Counted from the stretch's first letter, positions 15,821 through 25,182 are shown. The stretch is DNA of 64,000 bases from CAXBBB01 sp963841855 (GCA_963841855.1 CAWJEJ010000003.1:496001-560000); one strand, 5' to 3'. Notes: generated by a model not told the origin, from the letters alone. Program-made: numbers and translations.

Positions 15821-16456
15821 TCATCCGCCGTGTCTGAGGTCACGCAGATCGCTGTCGGCTCGGAGCTTGGCGAGAGCCTTGTTGACGTACGACCGCATCG
15901 TAGGCACATCGCGCCCCGTCGCTTCGGACATCTCCTCGTAGGGCAGACCGTCGATCAGCCGCATGTGAGCGACGTCGCGCAAGTAGTCGGGCAGTTGGAC
16001 GATGGCGGCAAGCAGCGCTGTCGTGACCGCGCCCTGATCGAGCCGCGAAACGTCTAGGGCGTCACCTTCCAGGCGCTCAGCGGCATCGTCCTCGAAATTG
16101 CTCACTTTGGGACGTCTGCGCAGGTAGTTGCGAAACAGATTGACGCACACGACGCTGAGCCACGCCGCAAACCGCTCCGCCTTTCTCACGGTCAGGAGAT
16201 TGCCCTGGATGCGCTCGTAGGCCCGGCTAACGAGTACGTCGCACTCCGTCGGAGGCAGATTGCGATTCGTTATGAACTTCGACAGGTAATAGCGCCGCGC
16301 GTACAGATAGGCGTAGAGGTCGACGGTGACGCGTGCCGATTCTTCGCCTCCACGCCAGCGCACAAAGGCGTCGTTGGCTCGTCCCACATCGTCGAGTGCA
16401 AAAGGGAGCTTCTCGGCCAGTCTCCGTAGCGAACGGAATTCGTCGAGCAGAGACAT
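15821..16456 (-). CDS. ECF-like RNA polymerase sigma factor
   Basis: A 211-residue protein from the ATG at 16456. An in-frame TTG at 16483 falls inside the putative promoter element and was rejected. Region 2 is at about residues 45-125 (DVLVSRAYERIQGNLLTVRK, RFAAWLSVVCVNLFRNYLRR). Region 4 is at about 145-205 (LPDYLRDVAHMRLIDGLPYE, then MSEATGRDVPTMRSYVNKAL, a helix-turn-helix). It should direct polymerase to a small set of promoters. Its neighbour is a membrane protein that may hold it inactive. A TATCTTGC element lies 24 bp upstream of the start. Confidence 0.85.
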   Translation of the reverse strand: MSLLDEFRSLRRLAEKLPFALDDVGRANDAFVRWRGGEESARVTVDLYAYLYARRYYLSKFITNRNLPPTECDVLVSRAYERIQGNLLTVRKAERFAAWLSVVCVNLFRNYLRRRPKVSNFEDDAAERLEGDALDVSRLDQGAVTTALLAAIVQLPDYLRDVAHMRLIDGLPYEEMSEATGRDVPTMRSYVNKALAKLRADSDLRDLRHGG

Positions 16457-16479
16457 GCAGGTAGAGAGGAGGAGGGCGA

Positions 16480-16487
16480 GCAAGATA
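16480..16487 (-). promoter_or_regulatory. -7-like promoter element TATCTTGC
   Basis: Minus-strand TATCTTGC, 24 nt upstream of the sigma-factor ATG at 16456. It also argues against the alternative TTG start at 16483. Confidence 0.4.
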
Positions 16488-16674
16488 GTCGCTCCTCTGT
16501 CGTACGCACTAGGTCTTAGACCAAGCAGTGCCAGATAACCCCCGCGTCCGCACCTGGGATTGCGACTGCCTTCGATCTCACGTCTGCAACCCGATGTCTG
16601 CGGGCAACCCTCTCCACGCGTGATGAGACCAGCCCATATAAATGCCGGGCTCCACCTACAGATTAGGCTTTCGG

Positions 16675-16748
16675 TGGGCAGTGAGGGACTCGAACCCCCG
16701 ACCCTCTCGGTGTAAACGAGATGCTCTAACCAACTGAGCTAACCGCCC
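16675..16748 (-). tRNA. tRNA-Val (anticodon UAC)
   Basis: A 74-nt cloverleaf on the minus strand. The acceptor stem GGGCGGT pairs with ACTGCCC, the D-arm is GCTC/GAGC, the anticodon stem TCTCG/CGAGA surrounds loop TTTACAC with anticodon TAC, and the T-arm GGGGG/CCCTC holds loop TTCGAGT. The CCA end is not encoded. A TATCTTGG element lies 9 nt upstream. Confidence 0.97.
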
Positions 16749-16756
16749 GAACGTCG

Positions 16757-16764
16757 CCAAGATA
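16757..16764 (-). promoter_or_regulatory. -7-like promoter element TATCTTGG of tRNA-Val
   Basis: Minus-strand TATCTTGG, with its last base 9 nt before the tRNA 5' end. A tRNA gene fixes the transcript start closely, so this copy is the best support for the motif as a promoter. Confidence 0.5.
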
Positions 16765-16882
16765 ACTCGCTGATCGGCTGGTTGATGCTGAAGCCCGAGC
16801 GAACTCGCGATCTCGCGAGTGAATGCGTCTGGTTTTAGCACGAAGTCAACACGTGGGCGTCCCGCCAACCTACCGTCTGGTC

Positions 16883-16890
16883 TATCTTGG
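16883..16890 (+). promoter_or_regulatory. -7-like promoter element TATCTTGG of rpmH
   Basis: TATCTTGG lies 34 nt upstream of the rpmH ATG, followed by a pyrimidine-rich TCCTCCTTTT stretch. The motif is the same as the one before the divergent tRNA gene. Confidence 0.45.
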
Positions 16891-16924
16891 TCCTCCTTTT
16901 GCGAACCGCACGCACTCTACTCTC

Positions 16925-17080
16925 ATGAAACGTACCTACCAGCCCAGCCGTCGCAAGCGCGCCAACAAGCACGGCTTCCGCGCCCGCATGGCAACCAAGA
17001 ACGGCCGCCGCGTACTCGCACGCCGCCGCGCCAATGGCCGCAAGAACCTGACGGTTCACGACACGCGCGCCACCAAGTAA
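16925..17080 (+). CDS. rpmH: 50S ribosomal protein L34
   Basis: A 51-residue, very basic protein with the full L34 signature: MKRTYQPSRRKRANKHGFRA, then RMATKNGRRVLARRRA. It binds 23S rRNA in the large subunit. It begins the conserved rpmH-rnpA-yidC order found near replication origins; rnpA begins 2 bp after its stop. Confidence 0.98.
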   Translation: MKRTYQPSRRKRANKHGFRARMATKNGRRVLARRRANGRKNLTVHDTRATK

Positions 17081-17082
17081 CT

Positions 17083-17520
17083 GTGGCTCGGTCGAACGGA
17101 CTGGCACGGGCGGACCGGCTCAAGCACCGCCGCCTCATCCGGCCGCTCTTCGACCGCAAGCAGGCGCTCAGCGTCGCGGCGGGCGGCATTCGGCTGCTCT
17201 ACCGCGTCGTTGATCTCGGCTTGCTTCCGCCCGGCAAAGCGGTGCAAGCTGCGTTTCTGCCCGGTAAACGACCGAACGCCGTGCGCCGCAACCGCGTCCG
17301 GCGTGCCCTTCGCGAGGTCTACCGCGTGCATCGGCACGGACTGGTAGACCTCGCCGCGCGTTCGGACATCGGCGTCACCGTCGGCATTCTGTTTCGCTCA
17401 AACGACGGCTTGGATGTGTCTGCCGTCGTGGCGCGCGATCTGCCGCGTGCGCTGGACCGCTTGTGCGAACGTCTCGCCGATACTGCGACTGCTAGCAACA
17501 CGCCCGGCGAGGCTGCGTAG
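17083..17520 (+). CDS. rnpA: ribonuclease P protein component
   Basis: A 145-residue basic protein starting at the GTG at 17083, two bases after the rpmH stop; longer frames upstream run through rpmH and are not real. The RNase P protein core is clear: a beta sheet with RLLYRVVDLGL, and the RNA-binding helix RPNAVRRNRVRRALREVYR (the RNR motif). It helps the catalytic RNA cut the 5' leaders of pre-tRNA. The rest of the family fold (GVTVGILFR) follows. It is cotranscribed with rpmH and probably yidC. Confidence 0.95.
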   Translation: MARSNGLARADRLKHRRLIRPLFDRKQALSVAAGGIRLLYRVVDLGLLPPGKAVQAAFLPGKRPNAVRRNRVRRALREVYRVHRHGLVDLAARSDIGVTVGILFRSNDGLDVSAVVARDLPRALDRLCERLADTATASNTPGEAA

Positions 17521-17556
17521 CGCAGCCGTTACTCTCTCCTGCATCTCTCCCGCGAC

Positions 17557-19383
17557 GTGGACCGCAATACCGTCACCGCTACCGTTCTGATCACGCTGAT
17601 CATCGTCGGGTGGCTGTACTTCTTCTCGCCACCGCCGCCGATCCCTCAAGGGGACGAGCGAGCTACCGAAGATTCTCTCTACGTCGAGGAGCAGGACGAA
17701 GCGCCCATTCCGACGCTCCGTCCCACAGACGACGACGGTGCTGGCGTCGACTCGTCGTTCGCGTCGGCGACGCAGGGGCAGGAGCAAATCGTAACGGTCG
17801 AGCATGACCTGTTTACGGCGCAGTTTTCGACCAAGGGGGCGCGGCTGATCTCGTTCAAGCTCAAGGAATACCAGAAGGCCGACCGGACGACGCCGGTTCA
17901 ACTCATCGACACGACGGTGGCGGGTAATGGGCTCGGCCTCTCGTTCACGACGCCGCAGAGCCGCAACGTGTCGGCGAGCGCATTTTACTTCGAGCCGTCG
18001 CAGCGTGGATCGCTTGGTGAGGGGGACTCGCTCGTGATCGGCTTCGAGTCGCAGTTGGGGGTGGGGACGCTGCGTCAGGAATACGTCTTCAAGCCGGACT
18101 CGTACGAAGTCGGCTGGATCGTCGGTGGCGAGAATCTGGACCGCATAATGGTTAGCGGCGGCTACGAGGTGGGTTGGAACGGAGCGATTCCGTTTACCGA
18201 GGAGAGCAAGGAAGAGGAGATTCGGCGAGCCGGTGTCTACGCGCGTAGCGGAGGCGAGATCGAAGAACTGACTGTTTTGAGCGACGCGTCGTTCGAGGAG
18301 ACGTTGACGGGTCAGGTCGACTGGGTCGCGGTGAAGAGCAAGTATTTCGCCGCTGTCATCATCCCCGATGGCGAAACCGAAGCCGCATACCTGGACGGTC
18401 TCCGCGTCGGCGAGATCGACAGTCCCGACGTGGAAGAGACGTTCAGGGCACGCATCGAGGTAGAATCACTCGAGGGCAGCGAGTCGAACCGCTTCCGCCT
18501 CTACTTGGGGCCGATGGAGTACGACCGGATCGCGGCGTACGACCTTGACCTCTACCAGATGGTCGATCTGGGCTACAACTTCCTGGACTGGATCACGCGT
18601 CCACTGGCGCGCTTCGTGCTGATTCCGCTGTTCACCTTCTTCGAGACGTTCATTCCCAACTATGGCGTCATCATCATCCTGTTCGCGCTGCTGATCAAGG
18701 TCGCGACGCACCCACTCCAGGCGAAGTCGATGCGGTCGATGGCGGGCATGCGCGATTTGCAGCCCAAGATGACGGAGATCAAGGAGAAATACGCCGACGA
18801 TCCGCAAAAGCAGCAGCAGGCGATGATGGGGCTGTACCGCGAGGCGGGCGTCAATCCGCTGGGTGGCTGCTTGCCGATGCTGCTCCAATACCCGATCATC
18901 ATCGCGCTGTGGCAGTTTCTGCCGCAGTTCTTGGATATCCGCCAAAAGTCGTTCCTGTGGGCGCCCGACCTCTCGGCGCCGGACGTGGTGTTCAACCTCC
19001 CGTTCAACATCCCGCTCTATGGTGATTTCGTGGCAGGATTCACGATCCTGATGGGGCTGGCGATGGTCGTTCAGATGAAGATCCAGATGCGCTCGCAGCC
19101 CGCGAACCCGCAGATGCAGATGTTCACGTACTTCCTGCCGATCATGCTGTTCGTGTTCTTCAACAAGCAGGCGGCCGGCCTGAGCCTCTACTACCTGTTC
19201 TACAACATCTTCTCGGCCGCCCAGCAGCAACTGATCAACACGCAGATGGAGCGCAAGAAGGCTCACGCTCCAGCCGAAATGCAGAAGGCCGAGCGCCCGG
19301 CTAGCGGCGGAAAAGGTGCCCGCTCGTCGGCGAACAGGCCGCCCAAGGTGTCCAAGAACGGGCAGGCTAGGCGGAAGCGGTAG
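17557..19383 (+). CDS. yidC: membrane protein insertase YidC
   Basis: A 608-residue protein starting at a GTG at 17557. It has an N-terminal membrane helix (about 8-22), a large periplasmic beta-domain (about 60-340) and the conserved five-helix insertase core (about 345-580). The core includes LIKVATHPLQAKSMRSMAGM, LQPKMTEIKEKYADDPQKQQ and GVNPLGGCLPMLLQYPIIIA; the arginine-containing groove is expected there. The C-terminal tail is strongly basic, as in forms that touch the ribosome. It inserts membrane proteins alone or with SecYEG. yidD is absent between rnpA and yidC. Confidence 0.97.
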   Translation: MDRNTVTATVLITLIIVGWLYFFSPPPPIPQGDERATEDSLYVEEQDEAPIPTLRPTDDDGAGVDSSFASATQGQEQIVTVEHDLFTAQFSTKGARLISFKLKEYQKADRTTPVQLIDTTVAGNGLGLSFTTPQSRNVSASAFYFEPSQRGSLGEGDSLVIGFESQLGVGTLRQEYVFKPDSYEVGWIVGGENLDRIMVSGGYEVGWNGAIPFTEESKEEEIRRAGVYARSGGEIEELTVLSDASFEETLTGQVDWVAVKSKYFAAVIIPDGETEAAYLDGLRVGEIDSPDVEETFRARIEVESLEGSESNRFRLYLGPMEYDRIAAYDLDLYQMVDLGYNFLDWITRPLARFVLIPLFTFFETFIPNYGVIIILFALLIKVATHPLQAKSMRSMAGMRDLQPKMTEIKEKYADDPQKQQQAMMGLYREAGVNPLGGCLPMLLQYPIIIALWQFLPQFLDIRQKSFLWAPDLSAPDVVFNLPFNIPLYGDFVAGFTILMGLAMVVQMKIQMRSQPANPQMQMFTYFLPIMLFVFFNKQAAGLSLYYLFYNIFSAAQQQLINTQMERKKAHAPAEMQKAERPASGGKGARSSANRPPKVSKNGQARRKR

Positions 19384-19450
19384 AGCCCCAGCGGTGGGGG
19401 ATCCGCGGCGCGCCGATCGGTTTAAGCCGGATCATCAGACCTGCACTTCG

Positions 19451-19657
19451 ATGTCGCTCAAAGCGCTCCGCACTCTCGCCGCTCTCTGCCTGTTTCTGGG
19501 CATTATCGCCTCTCTGATCGGCATCGCGCTGCTCTACCTGATCGACTACGATAACGTGGCGACGGCCTATGGCATCCTCATCGCTGCCGCCTTACTCGGA
19601 GCTGTGGGAGCGGGTGCCACCGCCGCAGCGCTTCGAAGAGGGCGCGATGTCCAGTAA
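19451..19657 (+). CDS. small two-helix membrane protein
   Basis: A 68-residue protein with two hydrophobic helices (about 8-30 and 38-60) and a basic C-terminus. It overlaps the start of mnmE by 11 bp and lies 67 bp after yidC, so it is likely part of the same transcript. It has no recognisable family. Confidence 0.6.
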   Translation: MSLKALRTLAALCLFLGIIASLIGIALLYLIDYDNVATAYGILIAAALLGAVGAGATAAALRRGRDVQ

Positions 19658-21017
19658 GTCCGATACCATCGCGGCCATCGCGACTGCTCGCGGCGAGTCG
19701 GCGCTGGCGATCGTGCGCCTGAGCGGACCAGATGCTGTTGCGGTTGCGTCTCGATGCTTCCGCCCGGTCGACCTCAACGCAGTCGCGACGCATACGGCGC
19801 ACGTGGGGACGGCGCACCGCAAGGGGCAGGCGCTTGACCAAGTGGTTGCGACGGTCTTCCGTGCGCCCCGTACGGCGACGGGCGAGGATATCGTCGAGAT
19901 CACGACGCACGGGGGAGACTATGCGCCCCAGTTGGTGCTCGCGGCGCTGATGGCGGAGGGTGCGCGGCCAGCCGAAGCGGGCGAGTTCACCCAGCGTGCG
20001 TTTCTCGGCGGAAAGCTGGACCTGGCGCAAGCCGAGGCGGTCGCCGATCTGATTCACGCGTCGTCTCAATTGGCGCACCGGGCGTCGCTGGGCCACGTTC
20101 AGGGACGCTATTCGAGCGTGCTCGCAGGAGCGCGGCAAGAACTGCTGGACTTGACCGGACTAGTCGAGTTGGAACTGGACTTCAGCGAGGAAGACGTCGC
20201 CTTCGCCGACCCCGATCATTTGCGTGCGCTCATTGACAAAACGCACACGCTACTGGCTGATCTGCTGGGCACATCGGGATTTGGCGACGTGCTGCGCGAA
20301 GGCGCGCGCGTCACGATTGCTGGCCGCCCCAATGCAGGCAAGAGCACGCTGCTCAACGCGCTGATCGGCCGCGAGCACGCCATCGTCAGCCCCATCGCCG
20401 GGACGACGCGCGACGCCGTAGAAGCCGACGCCGAGTTTGGCGGCATTCGCCTGCGCTTCGCCGACACGGCCGGTCTGCGCGAGTCGTCCGACGTGATCGA
20501 GGCCGAGGGGGTTAGCCGCGCGCGCAAACGGATTACCGAGACGGACGCGCTGATCTACGTGTACGCGTTGCCAGACGAATTGCGCGACGAAGAGAACACG
20601 GTGATCGGGCAGGCTGTGGCGTCCGGCGTGCCGACGTTCGTCGTCGCCAACAAGCGGGATCGATCGCCCGACGCCGTGCTGCCGAGCATCGAAGGTGCGC
20701 GCGTGCTGCCGTTTTCGGCATTGGAGGCGTCGGCGGACGATGCGCATGCTCTGGGAGTTGGAGTCGCCGATTCCATAGCCGGAGTTCAGCGACCGGATGT
20801 GGCGCGGGTCGTGCTCAACCAGCGCCATCGGTATCACTTGCAGCAAGCAAAAAGTGCCGTCGCTCGCGTCCGAAATGGTCTCGACGATGGAATGACGGGC
20901 GATCTGCTCGCGCTCGATTTGCGGGCTGCTTTGGACGCATTGGGAGCGATTACGGGGCAGATTACGAACGAGGACGTGCTCGACGGCATCTTCTCGCGCT
21001 TCTGCATCGGGAAGTAA
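19647..21017 (+). CDS. mnmE: tRNA modification GTPase MnmE (TrmE)
   Basis: A 456-residue protein from the ATG at 19647. The N-terminal formyl-THF-binding domain starts with DTIAAIATARGESALAIVRL. The inserted G domain has G1 GRPNAGKST, the switch region SPIAGTTRD, G3 DTAG and G4 NKRD. The C-terminus ends in FCIGK with the conserved Cys. MnmE works with MnmG to make the cmnm5 group on U34 of several tRNAs; mnmG lies 1.4 kb downstream. Length is normal. Confidence 0.97.
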   Translation: MSSKSDTIAAIATARGESALAIVRLSGPDAVAVASRCFRPVDLNAVATHTAHVGTAHRKGQALDQVVATVFRAPRTATGEDIVEITTHGGDYAPQLVLAALMAEGARPAEAGEFTQRAFLGGKLDLAQAEAVADLIHASSQLAHRASLGHVQGRYSSVLAGARQELLDLTGLVELELDFSEEDVAFADPDHLRALIDKTHTLLADLLGTSGFGDVLREGARVTIAGRPNAGKSTLLNALIGREHAIVSPIAGTTRDAVEADAEFGGIRLRFADTAGLRESSDVIEAEGVSRARKRITETDALIYVYALPDELRDEENTVIGQAVASGVPTFVVANKRDRSPDAVLPSIEGARVLPFSALEASADDAHALGVGVADSIAGVQRPDVARVVLNQRHRYHLQQAKSAVARVRNGLDDGMTGDLLALDLRAALDALGAITGQITNEDVLDGIFSRFCIGK

Positions 21018-21113
21018 ACTGTCGAGGCAGGGTTCTTGCCGGACGGTGTGACCTGTCTCTTCTTGCTCGGTGGCGAACGCCTTCGCCTTCCTCGTCTCAC
21101 CCTGAAACCGACT

Positions 21114-21842
21114 ATGTTTCCCACTCCGCTCACGACGCGCCTCGTCTACACCGCGTTCGGCTTCGGCGCTACGGTCTATGGCATCGACCTGACGACCACG
21201 CTACTCGGCGAACCGCTCGTGCTGGGGACTGGGTTCGCCGTCGGCATTCCCCTCTTGTATCTCCTCTACTTTTGGGCGGCGTTTGGCGCGTACAAAGGTC
21301 AGGCAGTTTGGTCTGGCGTGTTGACGCTGCTGGCTCTCCTGGGCATCGGATCTGCCGTCGCGATGTGGAGCACGTTTCTTGCCGATCCCGCATCGGTCGG
21401 CGCCACCAGGCTCGGATTGATGAGCATACTGGGAGCCGCGAGCGTTGCCGTGCTGCCGCGCTTCGCCGGGACGACGTGGGCGCTCGTGCAGATGCGCGGC
21501 GTTCCCTTTGCCAAGCGTGCCGCGTCTCCCGCGTTTGCTGCCGACGTAGCCGAGCCAAGCATATCGCCGTTGGTGGCGTTGGGCGTCGTAGCGGCGGCCG
21601 TCGGAGCCGTGGTCGCGTTTGGCGCCTCACCACTGGCGCATTACGCGCTCGACAACCGGCTCACGTCGGCCTTGGGTGTATTGCTGCTGGCGATGTGGGT
21701 ATGGGCCGCTATTTGGAGCTATCGCGACGCGCGGAGCCGAGGCATCGAACCACTGCCCGTCGCCCTGCTCGTGACTCTGGGTGGACCGATCTTCGGACCT
21801 TGGGCATGGGCAGCTGAGCGCAGAAAGCTGGCGCGCGTCTGA
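21114..21842 (+). CDS. multi-pass membrane protein, unknown
   Basis: A 242-residue protein from the ATG at 21114, with about six hydrophobic segments. The C-terminal part (MWVWAAIWSYRDARSRGIEP, then GGPIFGPWAWAAERRK) has the small PLD-nuclease-like or DUF805-like look of short membrane proteins, with a Tyr-Arg-Asp-Ala-Arg turn. No family can be named with confidence. It lies between mnmE and mnmG and may be cotranscribed with them. Confidence 0.6.
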   Translation: MFPTPLTTRLVYTAFGFGATVYGIDLTTTLLGEPLVLGTGFAVGIPLLYLLYFWAAFGAYKGQAVWSGVLTLLALLGIGSAVAMWSTFLADPASVGATRLGLMSILGAASVAVLPRFAGTTWALVQMRGVPFAKRAASPAFAADVAEPSISPLVALGVVAAAVGAVVAFGASPLAHYALDNRLTSALGVLLLAMWVWAAIWSYRDARSRGIEPLPVALLVTLGGPIFGPWAWAAERRKLARV

Positions 21843-21896
21843 GGCGGACCCCGAGCGTCGCAGTACGTGTAAGCCGACCGACTTTTCTCCGACGCG

Positions 21897-22130
21897 ATGA
21901 ACGACCGGCCCGCTTCACGATTACGCACTTATCCGCTCGGCGTCAAGGTGTTGGCTGGCTGGTGCGGCTTGGTCGGCGCTGTGCTGATCGTGCTCCACTT
22001 TGGCGGATCGCGCGCCGATCTGGTCCAGAAACCGATTCTGGCGGCGGCTGCGTTGGGGTTGATCGCCCTTCTCTCTGCCTGGAATTTGGTTACGCTCCTC
22101 ATCACTTACGTGTATGATGAGGGCGAATGA
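21897..22130 (+). CDS. small two-helix membrane protein
   Basis: A 77-residue reading frame with hydrophobic segments at about 15-35 and 48-72 and an acidic end (YDEGE). No family recognised. It follows the six-helix membrane protein by 54 bp on the same strand. Confidence 0.55.
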   Translation: MNDRPASRLRTYPLGVKVLAGWCGLVGAVLIVLHFGGSRADLVQKPILAAAALGLIALLSAWNLVTLLITYVYDEGE

Positions 22131-22387
22131 CGTGTACCACGTTCGCGTCGGCTAGCGTGTGAGAGCCAGCCGTCGGCTACTCGCGAGCGGTTCGCATCGG
22201 TGCGTTCGTCTGCGCCGCGGGAACGGCGGCGGCGGATGAGATGGCGACGTCGTCACGCCGAGCGATGCGGCGGCTCATGCTCAACGGTCGCGCTCAGGGC
22301 AGACGACATCGTGATCGCGCTTGCTGGCGAGTGTCATGGATTCGCCGGGGTTTCGTCGGCGTGTGGAATCCTGGGCTCGGCTGCGCG
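22131..22387. other. non-coding gap before mnmG
   Basis: About 260 bp with no convincing gene. It contains an inverted pair TCGTCTGC (near 22207) and GCAGACGA (near 22301) flanking a GC-rich stretch, which may be a decayed palindromic repeat. The right edge is the mnmG promoter element. Confidence 0.4.
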
Positions 22388-22395
22388 TAAATTGC
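22388..22395 (+). promoter_or_regulatory. -7-like promoter element TAAATTGC of mnmG
   Basis: TAAATTGC ends 4 nt before the mnmG ATG at 22400, so a transcript from it would be nearly leaderless. It matches the TAnnTTG(C/G) pattern seen elsewhere. Confidence 0.4.
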
Positions 22396-22399
22396 CGCT

Positions 22400-24301
22400 A
22401 TGCAGATCATTTCCAACCCTTTCGACTACGACGTGATCGTCGTCGGTGCCGGTCACGCGGGAAGCGAAGCGGCACACGCATCGGCCCGAATGGGCGCTCG
22501 GACGCTGCTCATCACGATGCGGCTCGACGCCATCGCGCAGATGTCGTGTAATCCGGCCATCGGCGGTATCGGCAAGGGGCAGATCGCGCGCGAGATCGAC
22601 GCGATGGGCGGCCTGATGGGACGCGCGACCGACGCGACGGGCATCCAGTTTCGGATGCTCAACCGCAGTCGTGGTCCCGCCGTCTGGAGTCCGCGCGCTC
22701 AGTCGGACCGGATGGCTTATGCGGCCTGGGTGCGTCATGCGCTCGAAAACACCGACAACCTGTGGATGCGCGCCGATACGGTCATCGACCTGCTGATCGA
22801 AGGCGGTGCCGTCGCGGGCGTGGCGACGCAGTTGGGCCAGACGATCCGAGCGCCACGCGTCGTGCTCACGAGCGGCACGTTCATGAATGGCGTCATCCAC
22901 GTCGGCGACCGCCAACTGGGCGGCGGACGTATGGGCGAGCGCGCCTCGACCGGACTCACAGCGGCACTAGAGCGGCTAGGCATGGAATCAGGCCGCCTGA
23001 AGACCGGTACGCCACCCCGCGTGGACGGGCGCACGATCGACTATTCGGTGATGGAAACGCAGGCTGGAGACGACCAGCCCGTTCCATTCTCTTACCTCAC
23101 CGACGTGCTACCCGGCGATCAGCACGCGTGTCACCTGACGTGGACATCGCCCGCCGTCCACGACCTGCTGCGAACGGGCTTCGATCGCAGTCCGATGTTT
23201 GCCGGCCGAATCGAAGGGCAGGGGCCGCGCTACTGCCCTTCGATCGAGGACAAAATCGACCGGTTCGCGACAAAGGACGCGCACCAGCTGTTCGTCGAGC
23301 CCGAAGGCCGCGACACGCACGAGGTCTACGTCAACGGCTTCTCGACGAGCCTGCCCGAGGAGGTGCAGACCAACGCGCTGCGGCTAGTGCTGGGCTTCGA
23401 GCGCGCGCACGTGCTGCGTCCGGGTTACGCCATCGAATACGACTACTTTCCGCCGCACCAGCTGCGCTACACGCTCGAAACCAAGGCGCTGCCCGGCCTC
23501 TACTGCGCCGGTCAGATCAATGGTACGACGGGTTACGAGGAAGCTGCCGCGCAAGGCCTGATGGCCGGAATCAACGCCGCTCGCTCGTTGGGCGGGCGCG
23601 ACGGTTTGGTGCTGGACCGCGCCCAAGCCTACATCGGCGTGCTGATCGACGACCTAGTTGCCAAGGGGACGGACGAGCCGTACCGCATGTTTACCTCGCG
23701 CGCCGAGCACCGAATGCTGCTCCGCCAAGACAACGCCGACACGCGCCTGACGCCGCTGGGCTACGAACTCGGCGTCGCTACGACCGAGCGGCTGGAGCGT
23801 ATGGAGACGCGCCGCGATGCCCTTGCTCAAACGCTCGATAACCTGCGTGCGACGGCACTTTCGCCCGACCAGGTCAACGCCTACCTCGCTTCGGTCGATA
23901 CGGCTCTGATCACGCAGCCCAAGCGCGCCGCCGAACTCGCGCTGCGTCCCCAGGTCAACGTCGGCGATTTGCTGCGCGCGGCGGGCGTCCACTCCGATCT
24001 GGTGGCCCAAGCGCCCGGCCTCGAACCCATCGACCAACTGGCCGAAATCGAGATCAAATACGCGGGCTACGTCGAGCGCGAAGAGGAAAACGTCGCTCGG
24101 ATGCGGTCGCTCGAATCGCTGCGCATTCCGTCCGGCTACGACTTCTCGGTCGTCAACGCTATCTCGATCGAGGCGCGGCAGAAGTTGGACCGCATTCGCC
24201 CTCAGACGCTGGGACAGGCGTCGCGCATCAGCGGCGTCAGCCCGTCGGACGTGCAGGCTCTGATCGTGCTGCTGCGCCGTTCGCATAAGCAAGTAGCCTA
24301 G
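22400..24301 (+). CDS. mnmG: tRNA uridine-5-carboxymethylaminomethyl synthesis enzyme MnmG (GidA)
   Basis: A 633-residue FAD enzyme. The N-terminal FAD loop is VVGAGHAGSEAAHASARMG (about 14-32), followed by the signature CNPAIGGIGKGQIAREIDAM. Family motifs LKTGTPPR and GLYCAGQINGTTGYEEAAAQ are intact, as is the C-terminal helical domain (YAGYVEREEENVARM) that binds MnmE. With MnmE it modifies tRNA U34 using methylene-THF. Length is normal. Its promoter appears to sit directly at the start codon. Confidence 0.97.
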   Translation: MQIISNPFDYDVIVVGAGHAGSEAAHASARMGARTLLITMRLDAIAQMSCNPAIGGIGKGQIAREIDAMGGLMGRATDATGIQFRMLNRSRGPAVWSPRAQSDRMAYAAWVRHALENTDNLWMRADTVIDLLIEGGAVAGVATQLGQTIRAPRVVLTSGTFMNGVIHVGDRQLGGGRMGERASTGLTAALERLGMESGRLKTGTPPRVDGRTIDYSVMETQAGDDQPVPFSYLTDVLPGDQHACHLTWTSPAVHDLLRTGFDRSPMFAGRIEGQGPRYCPSIEDKIDRFATKDAHQLFVEPEGRDTHEVYVNGFSTSLPEEVQTNALRLVLGFERAHVLRPGYAIEYDYFPPHQLRYTLETKALPGLYCAGQINGTTGYEEAAAQGLMAGINAARSLGGRDGLVLDRAQAYIGVLIDDLVAKGTDEPYRMFTSRAEHRMLLRQDNADTRLTPLGYELGVATTERLERMETRRDALAQTLDNLRATALSPDQVNAYLASVDTALITQPKRAAELALRPQVNVGDLLRAAGVHSDLVAQAPGLEPIDQLAEIEIKYAGYVEREEENVARMRSLESLRIPSGYDFSVVNAISIEARQKLDRIRPQTLGQASRISGVSPSDVQALIVLLRRSHKQVA

Positions 24302-24339
24302 CCTCCTAGCCTCGTCTGGAAAATCAACTCGGGGCTTGC

Positions 24340-24455
24340 GCGGTGCCGGATGACGTGTTCAGCGGCGTTGCCTTCCCTTCGGCTACGCTCAGGGCAGACT
24401 GTCGCCCGATGCGATGCAAGGCGCTCCTCGGGCGCCTTGCTCAACACGTCCCCGA
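24340..24455. repeat. intergenic palindromic repeat
   Basis: GACGTGTT near 24352 is inverted as AACACGTC near 24443. Between them lie a CTTCGGCTACGCTCAGGGC stretch and the hairpin GCAAGGCGC-TCCTCG-GGCGCCTTGC. The reverse strand reads as a CPERSRREG-type peptide, the hallmark of a common untranslated intergenic repeat. It follows mnmG and precedes a convergent lipoprotein gene. Confidence 0.5.
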
Positions 24456-24540
24456 CTCCCGCTCGCCTGCCTACTTCTTTCTCAGACAAACCCTAACTCC
24501 GTTGTCACGCAGCATGTGGCGTTGATCACGCACTCGGCCG

Positions 24541-25113
24541 TCACGATTCCTTGCATCCTGCCTCGTAGGCGGCGGCTGGATTCCGAGTGTCGACCTCGAC
24601 GTTGGCGTAGGAGCAGGTGACGTTTCCGGCGTCGCACTTGGCACCGTACGATCCGTCGATGCGCAGCGTCGTGGCCTGGGTGGCGAGATTGGTCTGCGAG
24701 ATCGTGCGGAAGCCGTTGTAGCTGATCTCACAGCCCAGACCGGTGAGCGTGCCGTTGATTCGGCTGTCACTCGTCACGCTGGTCGTGCTCACTGCGTTGG
24801 TGCCGCTGATCGTGAGCGGGCCGGTCATCTCGTTGCAATTGTTGAACATGAGTGGAATCGAGAAGCCCGAGCCGTTGAAGTTGGACGTCGTGTAGCTGAC
24901 ATTCCCGCCTTGGGGACAATCGGCCGACGGCATCGACTTGCCAAACCCACTGGTCAGAGCCGACGTGAGGCCGACTTGAACACCGGACTGAACGGCCGCC
25001 GTAGCGCGAGCGGCTTGGGCCTGAGCGGTAGAAGGAGCATCGTCGTCGGCGCTGTCGCAGGCGAGAAGAAAGCAGGTGGCGAGGAGTACCAGCAGGGCAT
25101 TGAGAAAACGCAT
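24541..25113 (-). CDS. secreted lipoprotein, unknown function
   Basis: A 190-residue protein with a lipobox FLLAC (Cys19). The mature part is Ser/Thr/Asn-rich with six further Cys residues (for example DCPQGG, NNCNEM, LGCEIS), which suggests disulfides in an exported beta-protein. No named family. It is convergent with mnmG and divergent from rsmG across an 80-bp gap. Confidence 0.6.
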   Translation of the reverse strand: MRFLNALLVLLATCFLLACDSADDDAPSTAQAQAARATAAVQSGVQVGLTSALTSGFGKSMPSADCPQGGNVSYTTSNFNGSGFSIPLMFNNCNEMTGPLTISGTNAVSTTSVTSDSRINGTLTGLGCEISYNGFRTISQTNLATQATTLRIDGSYGAKCDAGNVTCSYANVEVDTRNPAAAYEAGCKES

Positions 25114-25182
25114 GACAGGAGAGAGGTTGGTGAGCTTTCAAATTGCCGCCCGTCCGCCTTCGGTTGCATCCCCGGAATCGGG

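Noticed and set aside
24298..24489. Small gene encoding a CPERSRREG peptide
   Set aside because: This is the typical chance translation of an intergenic palindromic repeat.
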